A stretch of DNA of 64,000 nt, from NCBI GenBank assembly GCA_950295325.1, contig OX485803.1, positions 45,151,554 through 45,215,553 of the forward strand, read 5' to 3'. Below the pieces are notes generated by a model. It did not search any database, was not told where the DNA came from, and worked only from the letters and a program-made list of their open reading frames with translations. This stretch comes from Polytrichum commune. Taxonomy: Eukaryota > Streptophyta > Polytrichopsida > Polytrichales > Polytrichaceae. Below are positions 40,560 through 53,907 of the stretch, piece by piece; positions within the stretch are counted from its first letter, which is position 1, and each line of letters opens with the position of its first letter. Made by a program: the position numbers and the translations under genes.

Positions 40560-41760
40560 AGGGGGGGTGCTTGGAGTGCCCAGACACAAAGCACCAGAAA
40601 AAACCATGTACACATTCCAATAGCAAGCATTGCTTTATCTATGCATAGAATGTTTTTGAAAAAAGGAAGGCTTAAAAAGCCCTCCTCTGCAAAAATATCC
40701 CTCAACCCCCTCACTCGCACATACAATGGTACATGCAAAGTAGCTACTGACGACACATTGTTCACAATGACCAAGGCGGAGGCCGATGTTGAGCCATTGT
40801 TGCAGCTACCACTACCAGAGCCAGTGCGCCTATGTTGATGGGGCCATCAAGAGGGACTTGGACCTTAGACTATTGCAACCACATCTGCATCAAGAGGCAG
40901 ACCCTCAACAACACATTGCATAATGTCCTCCTACAACCACGCTTCTCTAGATCCGCACCCTCGAACTCTTCATTCAAACCACAATGATCACAAAGCAAGC
41001 TTTGACCTCCCTCTCCTCATCACAATGCTCATGAGCGATTTGTTAAGACTTGAAATACCTCATGTTTAACACTCCTGAAACCGTATCAAAGAAGGCATTG
41101 GAGATATCTTCAATTTCTATGTCATGGGGTTCATCACGATCTTTCATATTGATGTGGCCCTTCTAACATCCATTCTTGTGGACATCATGGAAATAATCCC
41201 CATGGGATTTGGATAGAATTGACTGCTCTTGCACATGTGAAATAAAGTTCTAGGAAGAGTAACACCCAACTGCTTCTTCATACAAAAACGAACCCATTGA
41301 TGAGCCCTTTGCAATATGTTGCTATGAGAAAGACTCACACAGTTGTTCAAACCCACCTTCCCAAACTTCGCACACTCCAATCGTGACTCCAATTTGCCTT
41401 CATTCATTCATGACATCCGCGGAGACATTGTGATGCACAAACTCAAAATGCTCCTCCCCATTGTCCTCCATGCAATACCAAATCATACCCTTGAAGGTGT
41501 GCAAACCCTCACCCCTCAACCTCTTACAAGAGACTACATGACTTGTTGGACATCTCACATCCCATCTCAAACAAACCTTAATTTTCTTGTTCAAGACCGG
41601 GCAACTACAAAAATTGCCTTTTACAATCATTTGAAAATGCTTGTGGGTCAATGAACCACTCTGCTCCACAAAGCACAACCCTGTGATGCATTCTTCCTCA
41701 AATTGACAAGGACTCTAATATCAATATCAATTCCACCCATCCCAGTTGTCCTGGACGCCT
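40560..41760 (-). pseudogene. HUH-endonuclease (Replitron-like) relic
   Basis: Reading the minus strand, 41678-41400 gives SLTHKHFQMIVKGNF (an H-x-H/HUQ-type metal-binding motif), then VLNKKIKVCLRWDVRCPTSH, GLHTFKGMIWYCMEDNGEEH and FEFVHHNVSADVMNE. A 4-base duplication (ATGAATGAATGA, near 41400) shifts the frame. The protein resumes at 41407-41144 with KFGKVGLNNCVSLSHSNILQ, LGVTLPRTLFHMCKS and MDVRRATSI. Between these, GKLESRLEC contains a 12-base internal duplication. After a TGA at about 41144, further shifted fragments (DIEIEDISNAFFDTVSG) reach about 40.9 kb; below that only stops are seen. The wording recalls Replitron-type HUH proteins in plant genomes. Assignment is from memory of the family and is moderate; being a pseudogene is certain from the breaks. 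Confidence 0.55.
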
Positions 41761-41769
41761 TGAAACACT

Positions 41770-41990
41770 ACTAAGGAAGAACCGGTGGTTAGTTACAAAT
41801 GAACCGGTTGAGTTTGAGAAATAACCAGTTGAAGTTGGAGACTTCGGGAGGATTACCGATCATTTTAGAGGAATCTACAGAATATACCTCAAATGAATAA
41901 AGCAAAACCGGAAGATGTCAACATGTAAACTGGTTGGATTTAGAATCACTAGGATCTTGACCGACTATGCCCAAAAACTTCCCAGGCACT
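41770..41990 (-). repeat. AACCGGTT-rich repeat family, copy 2 (inverted)
   Basis: Reverse-complement relative of 33330-33600: AAATGAACCGGTTGAGTTTG, ATTACCGATCATTTTAGAGG, GAAGATGTCAACATG. It sits directly upstream (minus-strand sense) of the HUH-like relic. Confidence 0.75.
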
Positions 41991-44900
41991 GCCTCAAAGT
42001 AAGGTAGAAATACCCAAACTAGTTAACCACCCTCTACCCGTGCACTAGACCGCCGTCATAATAGTGAAGTGCCAATTGTGAAACCGATCATGGCGAGGCG
42101 GCAACTTCAATGCGTGTACACTTACTGTAGCCAATGGGAGTCAAATTTAATGTACTCACGAGTTAACTGGTTTAGGTGATATTCTATATGGAAATGCGGA
42201 TTACCGTGTTTGGTGTAGGGAGAATCTAGTGAACGAGTAGAAGGTTTGACAACTTTCCACTTTGAAAAATTGTAGCATTTTTTTGTACATGGTGTAAAAA
42301 TATGAAACAACTTCCATTCTTCATGAATCCTTCTCGTCTATCTTGGGAAATTATCTCATGATTGAAAGACCATATCTTCAATGCGAATCACCTTATTTTC
42401 ATGGGTTATGGTATCTCTACCTTACTTGAGCAATGAACGAGTTTGCGCTTGATCTTGCAACCATGCGAGTGCACGCATGTGAGGAGCCATGACAATGAAT
42501 TCGATTCATTCTATTTCTACTAATAATACTGAACAATAGAGGATGCAATCTGCACTGATAATAGAGCTGTCTGGTACCATTAAAACGTTTTCTTGACATA
42601 CAAAATGGAAAAACGCCCGGTAACTTAGTTGGCGAGGTGGCCAACCTCCTTAGCACCGGACATTGTAAGTTAGCCACAGACCGGCATTAGCCACATGCAC
42701 CTGCCTAAATGATAAGGAAATTGGTGCCTAAAGAGGAAGTTAATTGCCCGTCCACCAAACTCCAAGGATCCACCTACAAGCCATGAACATTGTCACAAAC
42801 ACCCGCCCCACACTCGCCACCTCATAATCTAACAAACAAAGCCAAGGGTGGGAAAAACCCAACTTTTTTTCCCGGTCGATGTATTGGGTTTTTGGTTTTA
42901 ATGCAAAAAAACTTGATTTCTGTGAATAAAACCATGGTTTTATTCCGGCACTTGGCACTTGGCACCACCATTGGCGGACATTGGGTCCTCTGCCCTATAA
43001 TCTCAACTTATCTGCAATAAAACCGAATAAAACCGGATTTTGTTGGACCTGAGATGATTGAGTTTTTTTTTTAAAAAACTATGAAAAAACCCAACTATAA
43101 AAAACCGTGTGGTGCTAGCCTTGAACAAAACTCCCTTCTCCACCGCCAATCCAAGGCTGACCTCTTAATTTATGCCAGCCTAGTGTCCCAAGCCTATGTG
43201 ATTGACCAAGTCCTGGAGATGGAGCTTAAGGTCTACACTACTTGTTAAGCATAATAGTGTCAAATTTCTTGTTGGTTGTGATTGAGGTAAACATGCCTAA
43301 TTCGGTTACAAATCCTAGTTGGACATTAGTTTATGAGTGGTGTGTGCTTTAGATGTAAGAATGGGCGTCAAAATGAAATAAACTAATGTTAAAAGAGAGT
43401 GGAGGAGGTGGTCAAAATGTGTTGACCATTCTAGGTCTAATAGTGAATATAATCGGAGGGACCTATATATACGTTCATGTATTAATTGAGGAAAAAAAAT
43501 ATTCAAATTGACAATGATATGCACATGGCCTCCAAGAAGTACGAGGAAGACATCCAGGGCCTCGATTTGGATTAGTCCCAATTGCGTGTTTAACATCCTA
43601 CGAGAAGTGGGTGTAGAGCAAGAAGTCACTATTTAAGACTTGTCTACCTTACTAGGTTCATGATCATGCCGCTTGATTGTAGCTCCATCTAAGATTGGGG
43701 CCACCTCAATAACAAGGGGGGAGGTCCTTTGAAAGTTTTCTTTTCCTTATGTTTGCACAAGTGATGAGACATCTGCCCAAAACCAGATCGAAAATCGGAC
43801 CTCCCTTGCTTTAGTTATGGTCATTTGAAGTGCGTGTTTGCTAATCCCTTAAGTGGACACCTAGGTCCTCCTAACATTGTGTTCACGATTGAGTGTATAG
43901 CAACTACTACTGGTTTTTGAAGACGTTATCCAATCTCCTTCCAAAACAAGTGTCGTTGTGATCCTCACCAAAACCACATACCAATCAAATAGAGGGGTCC
44001 GATTAAGAAGATGAGCGACTTAAGAACCATCGACCTTATGCTAAAATGCTCAATAGATGCGCTCATCTCTTAACATGCCATTGCTATCTCCGAATTGGAC
44101 TCAAAATTGGGGCATGGGCCATGAATATGGTCCACCTATGTGCCTCAAAAGTAGAGCCCAGAAAGACAACATGATTCCCACAATCCCTCCCCCTTCCTTC
44201 ACGTCCCCCTTTGTCTTCTCTGCCAAGTCACCCTCTCACTGAACTACGGTCCCCTATTTCCGCTTTTGCTTCCTAATCATCGAACATGGAACAATTTTTT
44301 CGAGTCCATTCAGCATTTTTAGCATTTTCCCGAATCCCAAGAGACCAAAAAGTTGTTGCTATGCAGTGGTTTTGAAAGTGGCTTTTTTTTCTTTCTTTTT
44401 TTCCTTTTTTTTTTCCCCTGTGTGGAAGTAACATGATGTTGCCAGCTTGTCAAGATTTTTATTTATTTTTTTATAAAAAATTACCACAGGGAATGGCAGA
44501 GTTTCACACCGTTCCTAGCTAACAAAATGGCAGGGTTAGAGTTTATGGACAAGCATCTTGGTAAACAATCATGAGGTGGTTAGATGATTCTTTTTTCTTT
44601 CTTTTTTCTCTTTTTTAATTTGAAGGGGGGGGGGGTTGTAAACCCTTTATTGTCAAAGAGTGCATTCCAATGAACTTGAAACTTTCATATTGATGTGGTA
44701 CCACTCTTGATGGTGAGGGCAATCCAACCAACTATCACTTCTATATTGTATGATTGGCCATTTGTATGTGGATGCCACTTGCATTATGAAGATTTACAAA
44801 AAAGAAATCCTCTTTGTTTCAACAAAACTTGAGAAGATCCAATGATCATAAAGTTGGAGTTCCCAAGTTGGGGCAACTACTAAAAATCTTGGGTTTTTAA

Positions 44901-47900
44901 AATTTGGATGATGGATTGGAGAGGAAGTTCGATAATCAAAATAGGGGAGATGTAGGTATTTATAATAAACATACATGAGACTTTGAATTTTCAGAGTTGA
45001 AGTATTATTTGCCTATTCTAGAGGTGGTCACAGTTCATTGACCAAATGATGAGGGTCTCTCAAAATCAACTTTGAATGCCAATTGGAAACACGTTTAGTT
45101 TGGAGCAGTGTTTTTTTTTTCAAAAGAAATGGGTCTCTACATTGGCTCTTGGCCCATCCATTGGCTAGCTTCTTTGGCAATTTGAGTTGGCTTGAAGGAG
45201 CCCTAGTTGGCCACGTGGGATGACTTAACATATGGCGAATGCGACTAGATGTCATAGAAGGTTTGAGTATGTGGCGATATATAATTTTTTTGGGGCGAGT
45301 GTATGTGGCTATGTTTTGCCAACGTAGAGTTGAAATATGGCCCCCACTTCCTACGTTGTTGATGTAAATGTGGCTAATACAACCCAAAGTACATCAAAAT
45401 TTGGCTACATCTAAGATTCAATGTACAAAAAATATTTGTTCCACGGCCCATGGGAAGAATGCTCAAAAATATGGCTACATGTGAGGTATTCCTCCTCAAA
45501 TACAAGGAGAGGGCCACAAGAACATGTCCCATAACCCTTGTCCAAACCCCAATGAGCATAAATAAAGGAAAAAAAAGACGGAGAAGGAGAAGGAGCTGGA
45601 GCAGGAGTGGCGCGGCGGGGCTTGGCTTGGCTTGGCTCATAAACAAGCCAAAGTTAAACAAAAAGTGCCCACCTGCAGAACCCTAGGCGCCCGGCGTGGA
45701 GGGAGTCTAAACTTGCCGGGGCCTGCCTCGAAAACCCGGTAGACCGTAGGACGGTGGGGATTTTTTGTTGGCAGGAGCAGGAGCACAAGTGGCTTCATGA
45801 GCGGCGATGGAGAAGCACACAACGGGCTTGGGGTGGCGAAGGCAGCAAAGGGAGGAGATGACGGAAGAGGCGAGGGGTTGGAGTGAGGGTTAGGGTTTGG
45901 GCCCCCTATCCCTCGGCCATTAGATCGACGGCGATACGGGCGGCCGTGATTGAGCCGGGGGGTGGCCTCTAACACCGTGGTAACGGGGCCGGGTTGGCTA
46001 CAATGCATGCCGCCCGACCCGGTTTGAGGCTAACCCAACGGGCATTTTCAAAAAAAACCATGTGTAAACATAGCATGGCCCTAACTAGTGTAGCAAAAAA
46101 CATCTGTATAGCCAGATATAAAAACGTTGGTTTGGAGTGTTGCCCACACTACTGAAGATTGATGATCCTTGAAATGGGCAACACCCATGGCATGAAAATG
46201 TGTTTCATCCTTCAAGTCTTAGTGTCGTTCTACGAGTTTCAAAAAAAACCTTCCAGACATCGTTCTCCTTCAAACTACAAATTTCAAACAAGACTTGCAC
46301 TTATCTATTCTTGAAATATTCAAGAACCTCCATGCCAAATTGGGGAGCCCAATGAGAATATAAAGTGGCTCCAAATAGGCTTCTCTTTTCAAAAGAGAGC
46401 CCTGCAAATGGCGGGTTAAGCACGTTCAATTGCAAATAGATTGTAATAGAGCTATTGAGATCATAGCACATTTGTCCAACCTTCACCTTGTTATGTTAGG
46501 TGTATGGACAGTGGACTACCAAGGAAACGAGAGTAGATGATGAGGTGTGGGAGCAACGAGCTATCCACCTACTCAAGCTGATTCTCATACATAACCGATC
46601 AACTCATGAATATAATCTAAAAATTATGAATGATATCGTGCCTCCACATGAAACAATAAGATGACTTCCAGTATCCCTTCCGCTCTTGGAGGAGTGATCG
46701 GTTTAAGTTTACCAATCAGCCTAAAGCTCAAATGATGTATGTGTGCTCTATCACGAAGAGAAGATAAAATTTAGAGTAGATTGACCCATGACATGTCAAC
46801 TTGAAGTTTCTTTTTTCTATACCTACTTATTAAAGTCATTCATGGCCTCCAATAAGTGCAAAACTTTTAGGGTATCGACTATTGAGGGCCGGAAGCGGTA
46901 AGTTAAATGGGCATCGTCATTGGGATTTCCCACAAGGGAAGAAATGGAGCATCAATGGCACACAAGTAGGAGGAGGCATGCATCAGACATCTCGATTTCC
47001 ACAAGGACAAGTAAAATATCAAAATTGAAGTGACGTCCATGAGGCAACCGCTCGCTTGTTGACCACACCTTCGAAGAAGCCGGCCCCATATTAAGTGCAC
47101 CTCTGCTAGAATTGGGTACATGTTAAGTACCGTTCTCACTCTTTAGTATGACACGTTTGGGGAACACACAAAAAGTCGTATCATCAAGGTATCGTTTTCT
47201 CATTAATATGACAAATGGCGTAAAGTTGTCGTATTATTGAGGGAATACGAAATCGTAAGTAATATGAGCTCAAAATAGATATACAACGAGTTTAAACAAT
47301 ATAGATGGTATGAAATAATAATTTATAACTCCGAACAAATATAAATATTCTCAAGAACTCTTGAAATAGGAGTTCAAAGATCTCTGGTGTTGCCTACCCA
47401 AGTTAGTAATTGTCATCTTATCTAGATTCCCTACTAACTTTTGAAAACTAATAATTTCATTAACACCAAAATATAAAGAGTTCTCTAATAAGAAACTAAA
47501 CAACAATGGTGCATGACGTTTAGCATCAAGATGCTGGTGATACTATGTCACCCGTGTACAAGGCAACATATTAGGTAGGAGGCCACTCTAACCCTAACCA
47601 TGTCCATTCTACACTAGTAACCCTAATTGTCATCAAGTTTCTGATGATGAGTGAAGTTCCCAAGTAGTTCCCAAATGAAAATGAATGTATTTTGAACGTA
47701 CATAACATAGGTGAAAAGAATTTTAACATTAACTACCTCTTTAATATGACAAAATGGAGATCCTAAATGTCACATTATCGAGTGTCGTAGTCTTATAAAA
47801 GAGGGAGTTTTGAACTAAAAAGTTTGGTCTTGCAAAAATGTGTTGTAATACCAAGGGTGTCGTATAAACGAGTGTTGTATTAACGAGGTTAGACTGTACA

Positions 47901-49890
47901 TGCAAAATGTGGGATAGGACATTTTGGGAAGAAGGAATGTATTGGTTATATATATATATATATGACAACAAGACTATGTATGCAGATTATAGGTATAAGA
48001 TTTAGAGGATGGTGGCAATTGGATTGAAACACATGTCTTGCTTTGTTAAGTTTTTGAAATAATGGTTGGTTAATCATTAACACTTAGGGTGAGTTTCCAT
48101 GTAGGCCGCTCGTCCACTACATTCTAGATATGAATGGGTTGGAGGTGTTTATATGTACATACGCACAAGCCAGCTACCAACCACATTCTAGTAGGAAATG
48201 TGGAGGGTTGTGGGCACATTCCGCTAAACTTTTATGCATTTACTAAAGCACTTTCTAACTTACAAATGCTAGTCACCGAAGGATTAAAGGCCAATTTTTG
48301 GAGGAGGAGGAGGAGGAGGAGGAGGAGGTTAGTATGTGGGCCTAGATTTGAGAAGATGAGAGTAGCTAATTGACACATACAAACCCCATCCCACTAGATT
48401 CCATCTACATTTAGGTGGGTTTGTCCTTATTCCCACTAGAATCTGGTGGGCAAGTGGTCTATATGGAAACTTAGCCTTAAACATCTAAGCTTTGTGAAGG
48501 TCAATTTTAAATTCCCCCTCCCTCCAACACATCAAGCATGCTAAATTAGGTCATTATGACCAATTTAAAGAATGTTCGACAATTTTGACAGTATGGATGT
48601 TAAGTAGACTTGCTTAGGAGGTCCCACAAAAATGGTTGGTTTGATTTGAATCCATTTTATATGTTAGATTAACATAAAAATATGTAGACCAACATTGAAC
48701 AAAGCAAATTAGAGTTGCAAACATTTGTTCAGTGCATGTATTCACTCCCATTTTCAGCTTATTTTAGTGTATACTAAGGGTTGGTTTACACTAGAGTCCA
48801 ATACTAAAGAAGTGTTGACATAGAGTGATCCTATTGGTTGAGAACGAACTTTTGAAACTAAGAACTTTACACTTGGATTTGGGTCCAAGATATTTAATAA
48901 GTAAATAAAATGAAGTGATGCTAATGTGGGATCACTTACTCCCAAATATTGGGAGTCCCAACCCAAAGAACTACTCTTTCAAGTTTAGGGAATTGATCTG
49001 CAAGCTTGAAATTAACATTTTGAAAGATAAGATCCAACAAGGAGTGTCTTAGAACTTGGGTTTCTTGAATCTGAACCCTAATGTGAATCCATTTCCAAAT
49101 ACCATAAGTTGCAAAACAAACCTTCAATTTACAATTATTAAAAAAAATCTCTATGACAAAGACTAAAAAATGGCACAAGGACATTGCATATTTGTGGACA
49201 CCTTCTTGACATGATTTAAGTTTTAAGACAAGGACACATGGCAGTCATTTAACAACCTTGCCACATAGGTATAATGCATTTATTACCGCATGCCTAACAC
49301 AAACCTTGTGTCTGTTTTCGACTCATGGAGTCACTATCAAAACTGCACTATATACTTGTTCAATGGAAAGACTTGATGAAAGACTTGAGATATAATCCCA
49401 ACCAATACTCAATGAGCGATTGAAAGCACACCACGTGGATTTTTAGATGCCTCCTTCCTCTTTAATCCAATATCACCAAAGTAAAATGTGTTTTTGAGCA
49501 ATGAAAGTGGGTTGACGTTGAAACTATGTCCCAAAGTTTGTGGAAAAAAGTGTTTTGGAGATCTCCATAAAACCTTTGTAACCCCAAACTCACATAAATG
49601 TCACATGAACATGTTGTTTTAAGTCCATCTTAAGGAGCATATTTTGGTTGTCAAAAAATACTTTATTAACCTGACCATAGTTTCTTAAATGGCATACTCC
49701 ATTTGACATGGCACATCATTTTTGTTATTATACTGGTTCAAGTATTGAGTGTAGATATCTTGCTTATTGAGTTGGGCCCCATCAAACTCTATTATAACAC
49801 AAACATCGTAGTTTCTAGTTGATCTTATGACTCTAATATTGACATTCAAAGACCGCAATTGAATCTAAGGTATGAGGGTTTAATCGAATT
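41991..49890. other. Long intergenic stretch, no gene supported
   Basis: AT-rich repeat wasteland. 43560-44050 is related to 20990-21500 inside the CACTA element. 45560-46030 is a GC-rich island with GGCTTGGCTTGGCTTGG and, on the minus strand, CGCCTAGGGTTCTGCAGG, which looks like an old gene leader; its longest frame (minus, 46008-45637) resembles no known protein. A pure GGA microsatellite lies at about 48301-48329 and a TA run near 47948-47963. Confidence 0.5.
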
Positions 49891-49894
49891 GGAG

Positions 49895-50365
49895 GGAGAG
49901 GGTGAAAGTGCTAATTACTATTGTAGAGCCCGATGATTGCTATTTTATACGAAATCAACCCGTAATTCGGGATCAAAGATCCCGAAATGGAACGAATTAA
50001 CAACGTGAGACACATTTTTACTATTACCCCCTCGGCAAGTGTTAGGAAATCAAACCGGGAGCAAGAGGGGAGCTCAAGTAGCAAGGCACCTCAACCCTAG
50101 CCATTGATGATGGGTGAATGTTCACAATATTTACCGAGGTGGAGGGTGAACCGGGGAGAAGGGGAGAGAAGGTGAAACTGGTGATCACTATCGTAGAGCC
50201 TCGGGATGGTCATTTTCCAACCAAACCCTAAATTGAGGTCTAACACCCTGAATCGCATTAGTTTAATGAACTTAAATTGAGATGAATCAATAAACCAACC
50301 TATAGAGGATCAAGTTTCTACCACGACCACATCGGAAGATGCTAGAAAACCAAACCAGTGGTAAT
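49895..50365. repeat. Diverged direct duplication of about 270 bp
   Basis: Two related blocks, about 49895-50075 and 50165-50365, share GGAGAGGGTGAAAGTG/GAGAAGGTGAAACTGGTG, ACTATYGTAGAGCC and a closing AGGAAATCAAACC/TAGAAAACCAAACC. Non-coding. Confidence 0.55.
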
Positions 50366-50829
50366 GATGCACAAAAATGCGCTCGGGAGGCCCATTCCCG
50401 GTAGTAGTGGTGCATAAGAGCCGTAGGAAGTTGAAACGGCAATTGGAGACACTTATCTTAGGTGCGTATTATACTATAATATATTATGTCATGTTATCGT
50501 TTCCAGGCTGGGGTCAACCCCTCCCCTCCCAACTAACCCACTACAGGCATGTGTGGTTTGTCTATTTTGTTCTCGTCGAGTCCGAGCCGACTTCACTTCG
50601 TTAACTCATCACACCAAACAACCAACCCACCCACAAACCAAGTGGCTCCTTGAAGCAAGCGAGCGGGTGGTGGGTACAATGCATTGTCACCATGGCATTT
50701 TGCGGCATGAAATTCCCATGTCAAACAACGCACACATGGGACGGCAGCCGGCCTCGCCTTGAGGAAGAATAATTGTTGTTAACTTAAGTTCGGGCCACCA
50801 CTCGTTCCCAACGTGCCCTTGCTCGAGAC

Positions 50830-51420
50830 AAAAGGCAAAAAGAAGAAGGAAGGAAGTGAAAGAAGAAGTGAACATTCTCTACCTCCAAGATATTCCTATT
50901 TTTATAGTCGATACAATCATGATAACCTCGAGTGCGTATATATGTATATGTGGAATGATATAAAACGAGGTTAAAGCCACGGGCAAGAAGAAGGAAGGAA
51001 GTGAAAGAAGAAGTGAACATTCTCTACCTCCAAGATATTCCTATTTTTATAGTCGATACAATCATGATAACCTCGAGTGCGTATATATGTATATGTGGAA
51101 TGATATAAAACGAGGTTAAAGCCACGGGCAAGAAGAAGGAAGGAAATGAAAGAAGAAGTGAACATTCTCTACCTCCAAGATATGCCTATTTTTATAGTCG
51201 ACACAATCATGATAACCTCGAGTGCGTATATATGTATATGTGGAATGATATAAAACGAGGTTAAAGCCACGGGCAAGAAGAAGAAAGGAAGTGAAAGAAG
51301 AAGTGAACATTCTCTACCTCCAAGATATGCCTATTTTTATAGTCGATACAATCATGATAACCTCGAGTGTGTATATATGTATATGTGGAATGATATAAAA
51401 TGAGGTTAAAGCCATGGGCA
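50830..51420 (-). repeat. 145-bp tandem array (about 4 copies)
   Basis: The unit contains GAAGTGAACATTCTCTACCT, ATAGTCGATACAATCATGAT and ATAAAACGAGGTTAAAGCCA. Spacing of identical positions is exactly 145 bp over four copies, with 1-3% divergence. The open frames seen across it (minus strand) are produced by the repeat and are not taken as genes. Confidence 0.95.
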
Positions 51421-53859
51421 AGAGTGATGCCGCATGTGGCATTTGGTAGGAGTACAGTTAGTTGAATCACGGTGAGCCCACTCCGAGTGTGTTGGGCTTC
51501 AAAGAGCTTGCTGTTTCTTCTTTGACTTCTAAGGAGATGCGTTTGGAGTCCCATGGCCGAAGGCTGAAGGCCAAAGCAAAATTGCCCCAAAATCGTCGAA
51601 ACTGATATGATCGAGTTCAACAACTTACTGAACACAAGTTGCACCTCTTATGATAGGTTTGGTTGTGCAGATGACATCTTTGTGAAGTCGGGATTGTTCA
51701 CACAATTTAATGGTCATCCATGTGTTCAAAAATCTGAAGATTGTAATGTAAATGTGTATGTTGGGTTAAGCCTCGGGTATAGGGTGTGTTGAGATTATAG
51801 AGCATGAATAAGGGTTGTGATGTGTTTTTTTGGGTAGGGAGCTGACTAATCTTGTCTTGATTAAAACTCTTGTTACAATAGGTCAAGTTAACCTTATTGT
51901 AGAGTTATGTTAGGTAAAGTAATTGACAACATACACCCATGTTATCACAGGGTCTTGTTAATCACATGGTATATAGTATTCAATTTTCATCCTGTGAATC
52001 CTTAAGTAAGGACTAGTGTGTTCCTGTATGACTCAAATTGGTATCCATTTTCTCCTGTCTCTCAAGAGTTTTTTATTGTCAGAGTTGTCACATAATATAT
52101 AATATATATATGACCAATCCTTGAGTAGCTTGGAAATGAACACTGTTATCTCTTGTCAAGTGTTATAACTCCAGCCTTCATCTATTTACTACATACTCAT
52201 TTTCTTGGAAAAAGAAGTAGAAGATGTGTTTTACTGCTCGCAGGTTTGGTAATTATAACCCCATCCTCAGACGGTTCCTAAGAGTATGGCTCGTGTGAAT
52301 CTTACATCTCTTTTTAAAGAACCAGTAATACTTCATTGGTCATTAGTGTTCCTTGGAACTCGTTAACCTGATTCTATATCAAAGATCTATCAACGAACTG
52401 ACTGAGTTCAGATCGTTCCTCATACCCATTTGAAGATTATTTAGTACCAATCTTCCTGCCCATAAGAATATCCGACATCAGTTCCCGTAATGTTACTAAT
52501 TCATTCCCAGGTACATGATATTTCTGTGAGAATACTATCTCCTGGCTTTGTAAATATTAATGCAATCAATCCTGTTTTACGGATTGTTAGCAGCATTCCT
52601 GGGTTTATAAGAGCCCCATTGCATATATGGCAATTAATCCACTTCACACGTAAGGGTGCGTTCTATGCCAGAAACGCTATTCGGACTTTATTTTTGCTAA
52701 GTAGAAGATATGTAAGGAGTTCACTTCCTTGTGTACTTCTACAAGATCCAGATTATGTACTTATGAATCATCCTTTCATTTGAACAATCCATTAGATGGA
52801 GAGTGTATGTCCCTATAAACCTTCTGTACTCTTTTTTGCCGGAAAATCAACATTATTCTGTCTATTTCTTGAGACACTAGACTATCTGTTGTCTGATTTT
52901 CAAGAACTCAAAGGAGTTTTTGACACCCATACAGATCCAGGAGAAAATCTGTAAATGTGATTTCCTTGTAGTTTTTTTAGAAATCGCACTCTAGTTCGTA
53001 TGTCCTGATTATAGGACGAAATACAGGAATGAATCAGCTAGTATAGAGAGGAATATTTTTTGAAAATAGAAACTCAGAATCACTATTCCAGATTTCACAA
53101 AGAAAATGCATGGAAAGATGTGGTTGAGTGGACAATTTCTTCGGATGGTGCACTGCACTTGTAGAAGAGGTCCTCACCTGTGCCCATGCTCCCCAACATT
53201 ACCAAGAAATAAGTTAGTAGAGCGTACATCAGGTGTAGGCGGACCTTCTTACTTGTTATCGATGTCAACAAGACAATACTACCTCCTTGGAAATAAGTAT
53301 AATTCAACATATTCTCCATCTTTGCTTTAGAATATATAGAAAATATAAAGTATATCATATGATTCTTGATTTCAAGAATTTGAATGAGAAGCTGATAGTC
53401 CTGAGTAGACAACATTTTCGGGTGTAAACTGTGTAGATTTATCCACTATGGGATTAACACCTTGAAGTCTTCTTGTGATGCACCATTCTTGGTCATCCTG
53501 TTGCTACTACAGGAACTTGGACAGAGTGAATTGTTATATTGGATAAGAACTCCTCTGCTCCGTAATCTGGTTGTATCTATACTGCTTTAACTATTTCAGA
53601 GAGGCAATCTATATTGAGACGGACTTCTGTATCAGATTTGTAGGTGTGTAAGTTTCGCTCCGTCTAAGGTGTGTATGCAGAGGCCGACTCGTGTAGAGCT
53701 CTCAAGTCTAACACTCGCACGAAGCTAACTCACAGTGTCTCGGGTAAGTCTGTCAGAGGTGTTTTCTGAGCCACAACTTTAACCCTTTATATTATTCATT
53801 TTTTCTTTTCTTCTTGGGCAGCCTGTCGAATTTTTTCCGGAGCCCATTCTAGAAGGTGT

Positions 53860-53861
<2 letters not shown>
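51421..53861. other. Unrecognised stretch, no gene supported
   Basis: Base composition is less AT-rich than the flanks and several short frames exist, for example plus 52490-52783 with FIRAPLHIWQLIHFTRKGAF. None has a motif I can assign. It could be a decayed retroelement. Confidence 0.35.

Positions 53862-53903
<42 letters not shown>
53862..53903 (+). repeat. (GA)n microsatellite
   Basis: An uninterrupted AG/GA dinucleotide run of about 42 bases. The serine-leucine frame on the minus strand is a product of this run. Confidence 0.95.

Positions 53904-53907
<4 letters not shown>

Noticed and set aside
45637-46008. 123-residue Pro/Arg-rich minus frame
   Set aside because: Composition reflects the GC-rich island; no motif or splice structure seen.
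50784-51310. Repeated minus frames MFTSSF...FLLLARGFNL
   Set aside because: Produced by the 145-bp tandem array.
52490-52783. 97-residue plus-strand frame
   Set aside because: No recognisable motif and neighbouring frames are closed; not enough to call a gene or a retroelement.
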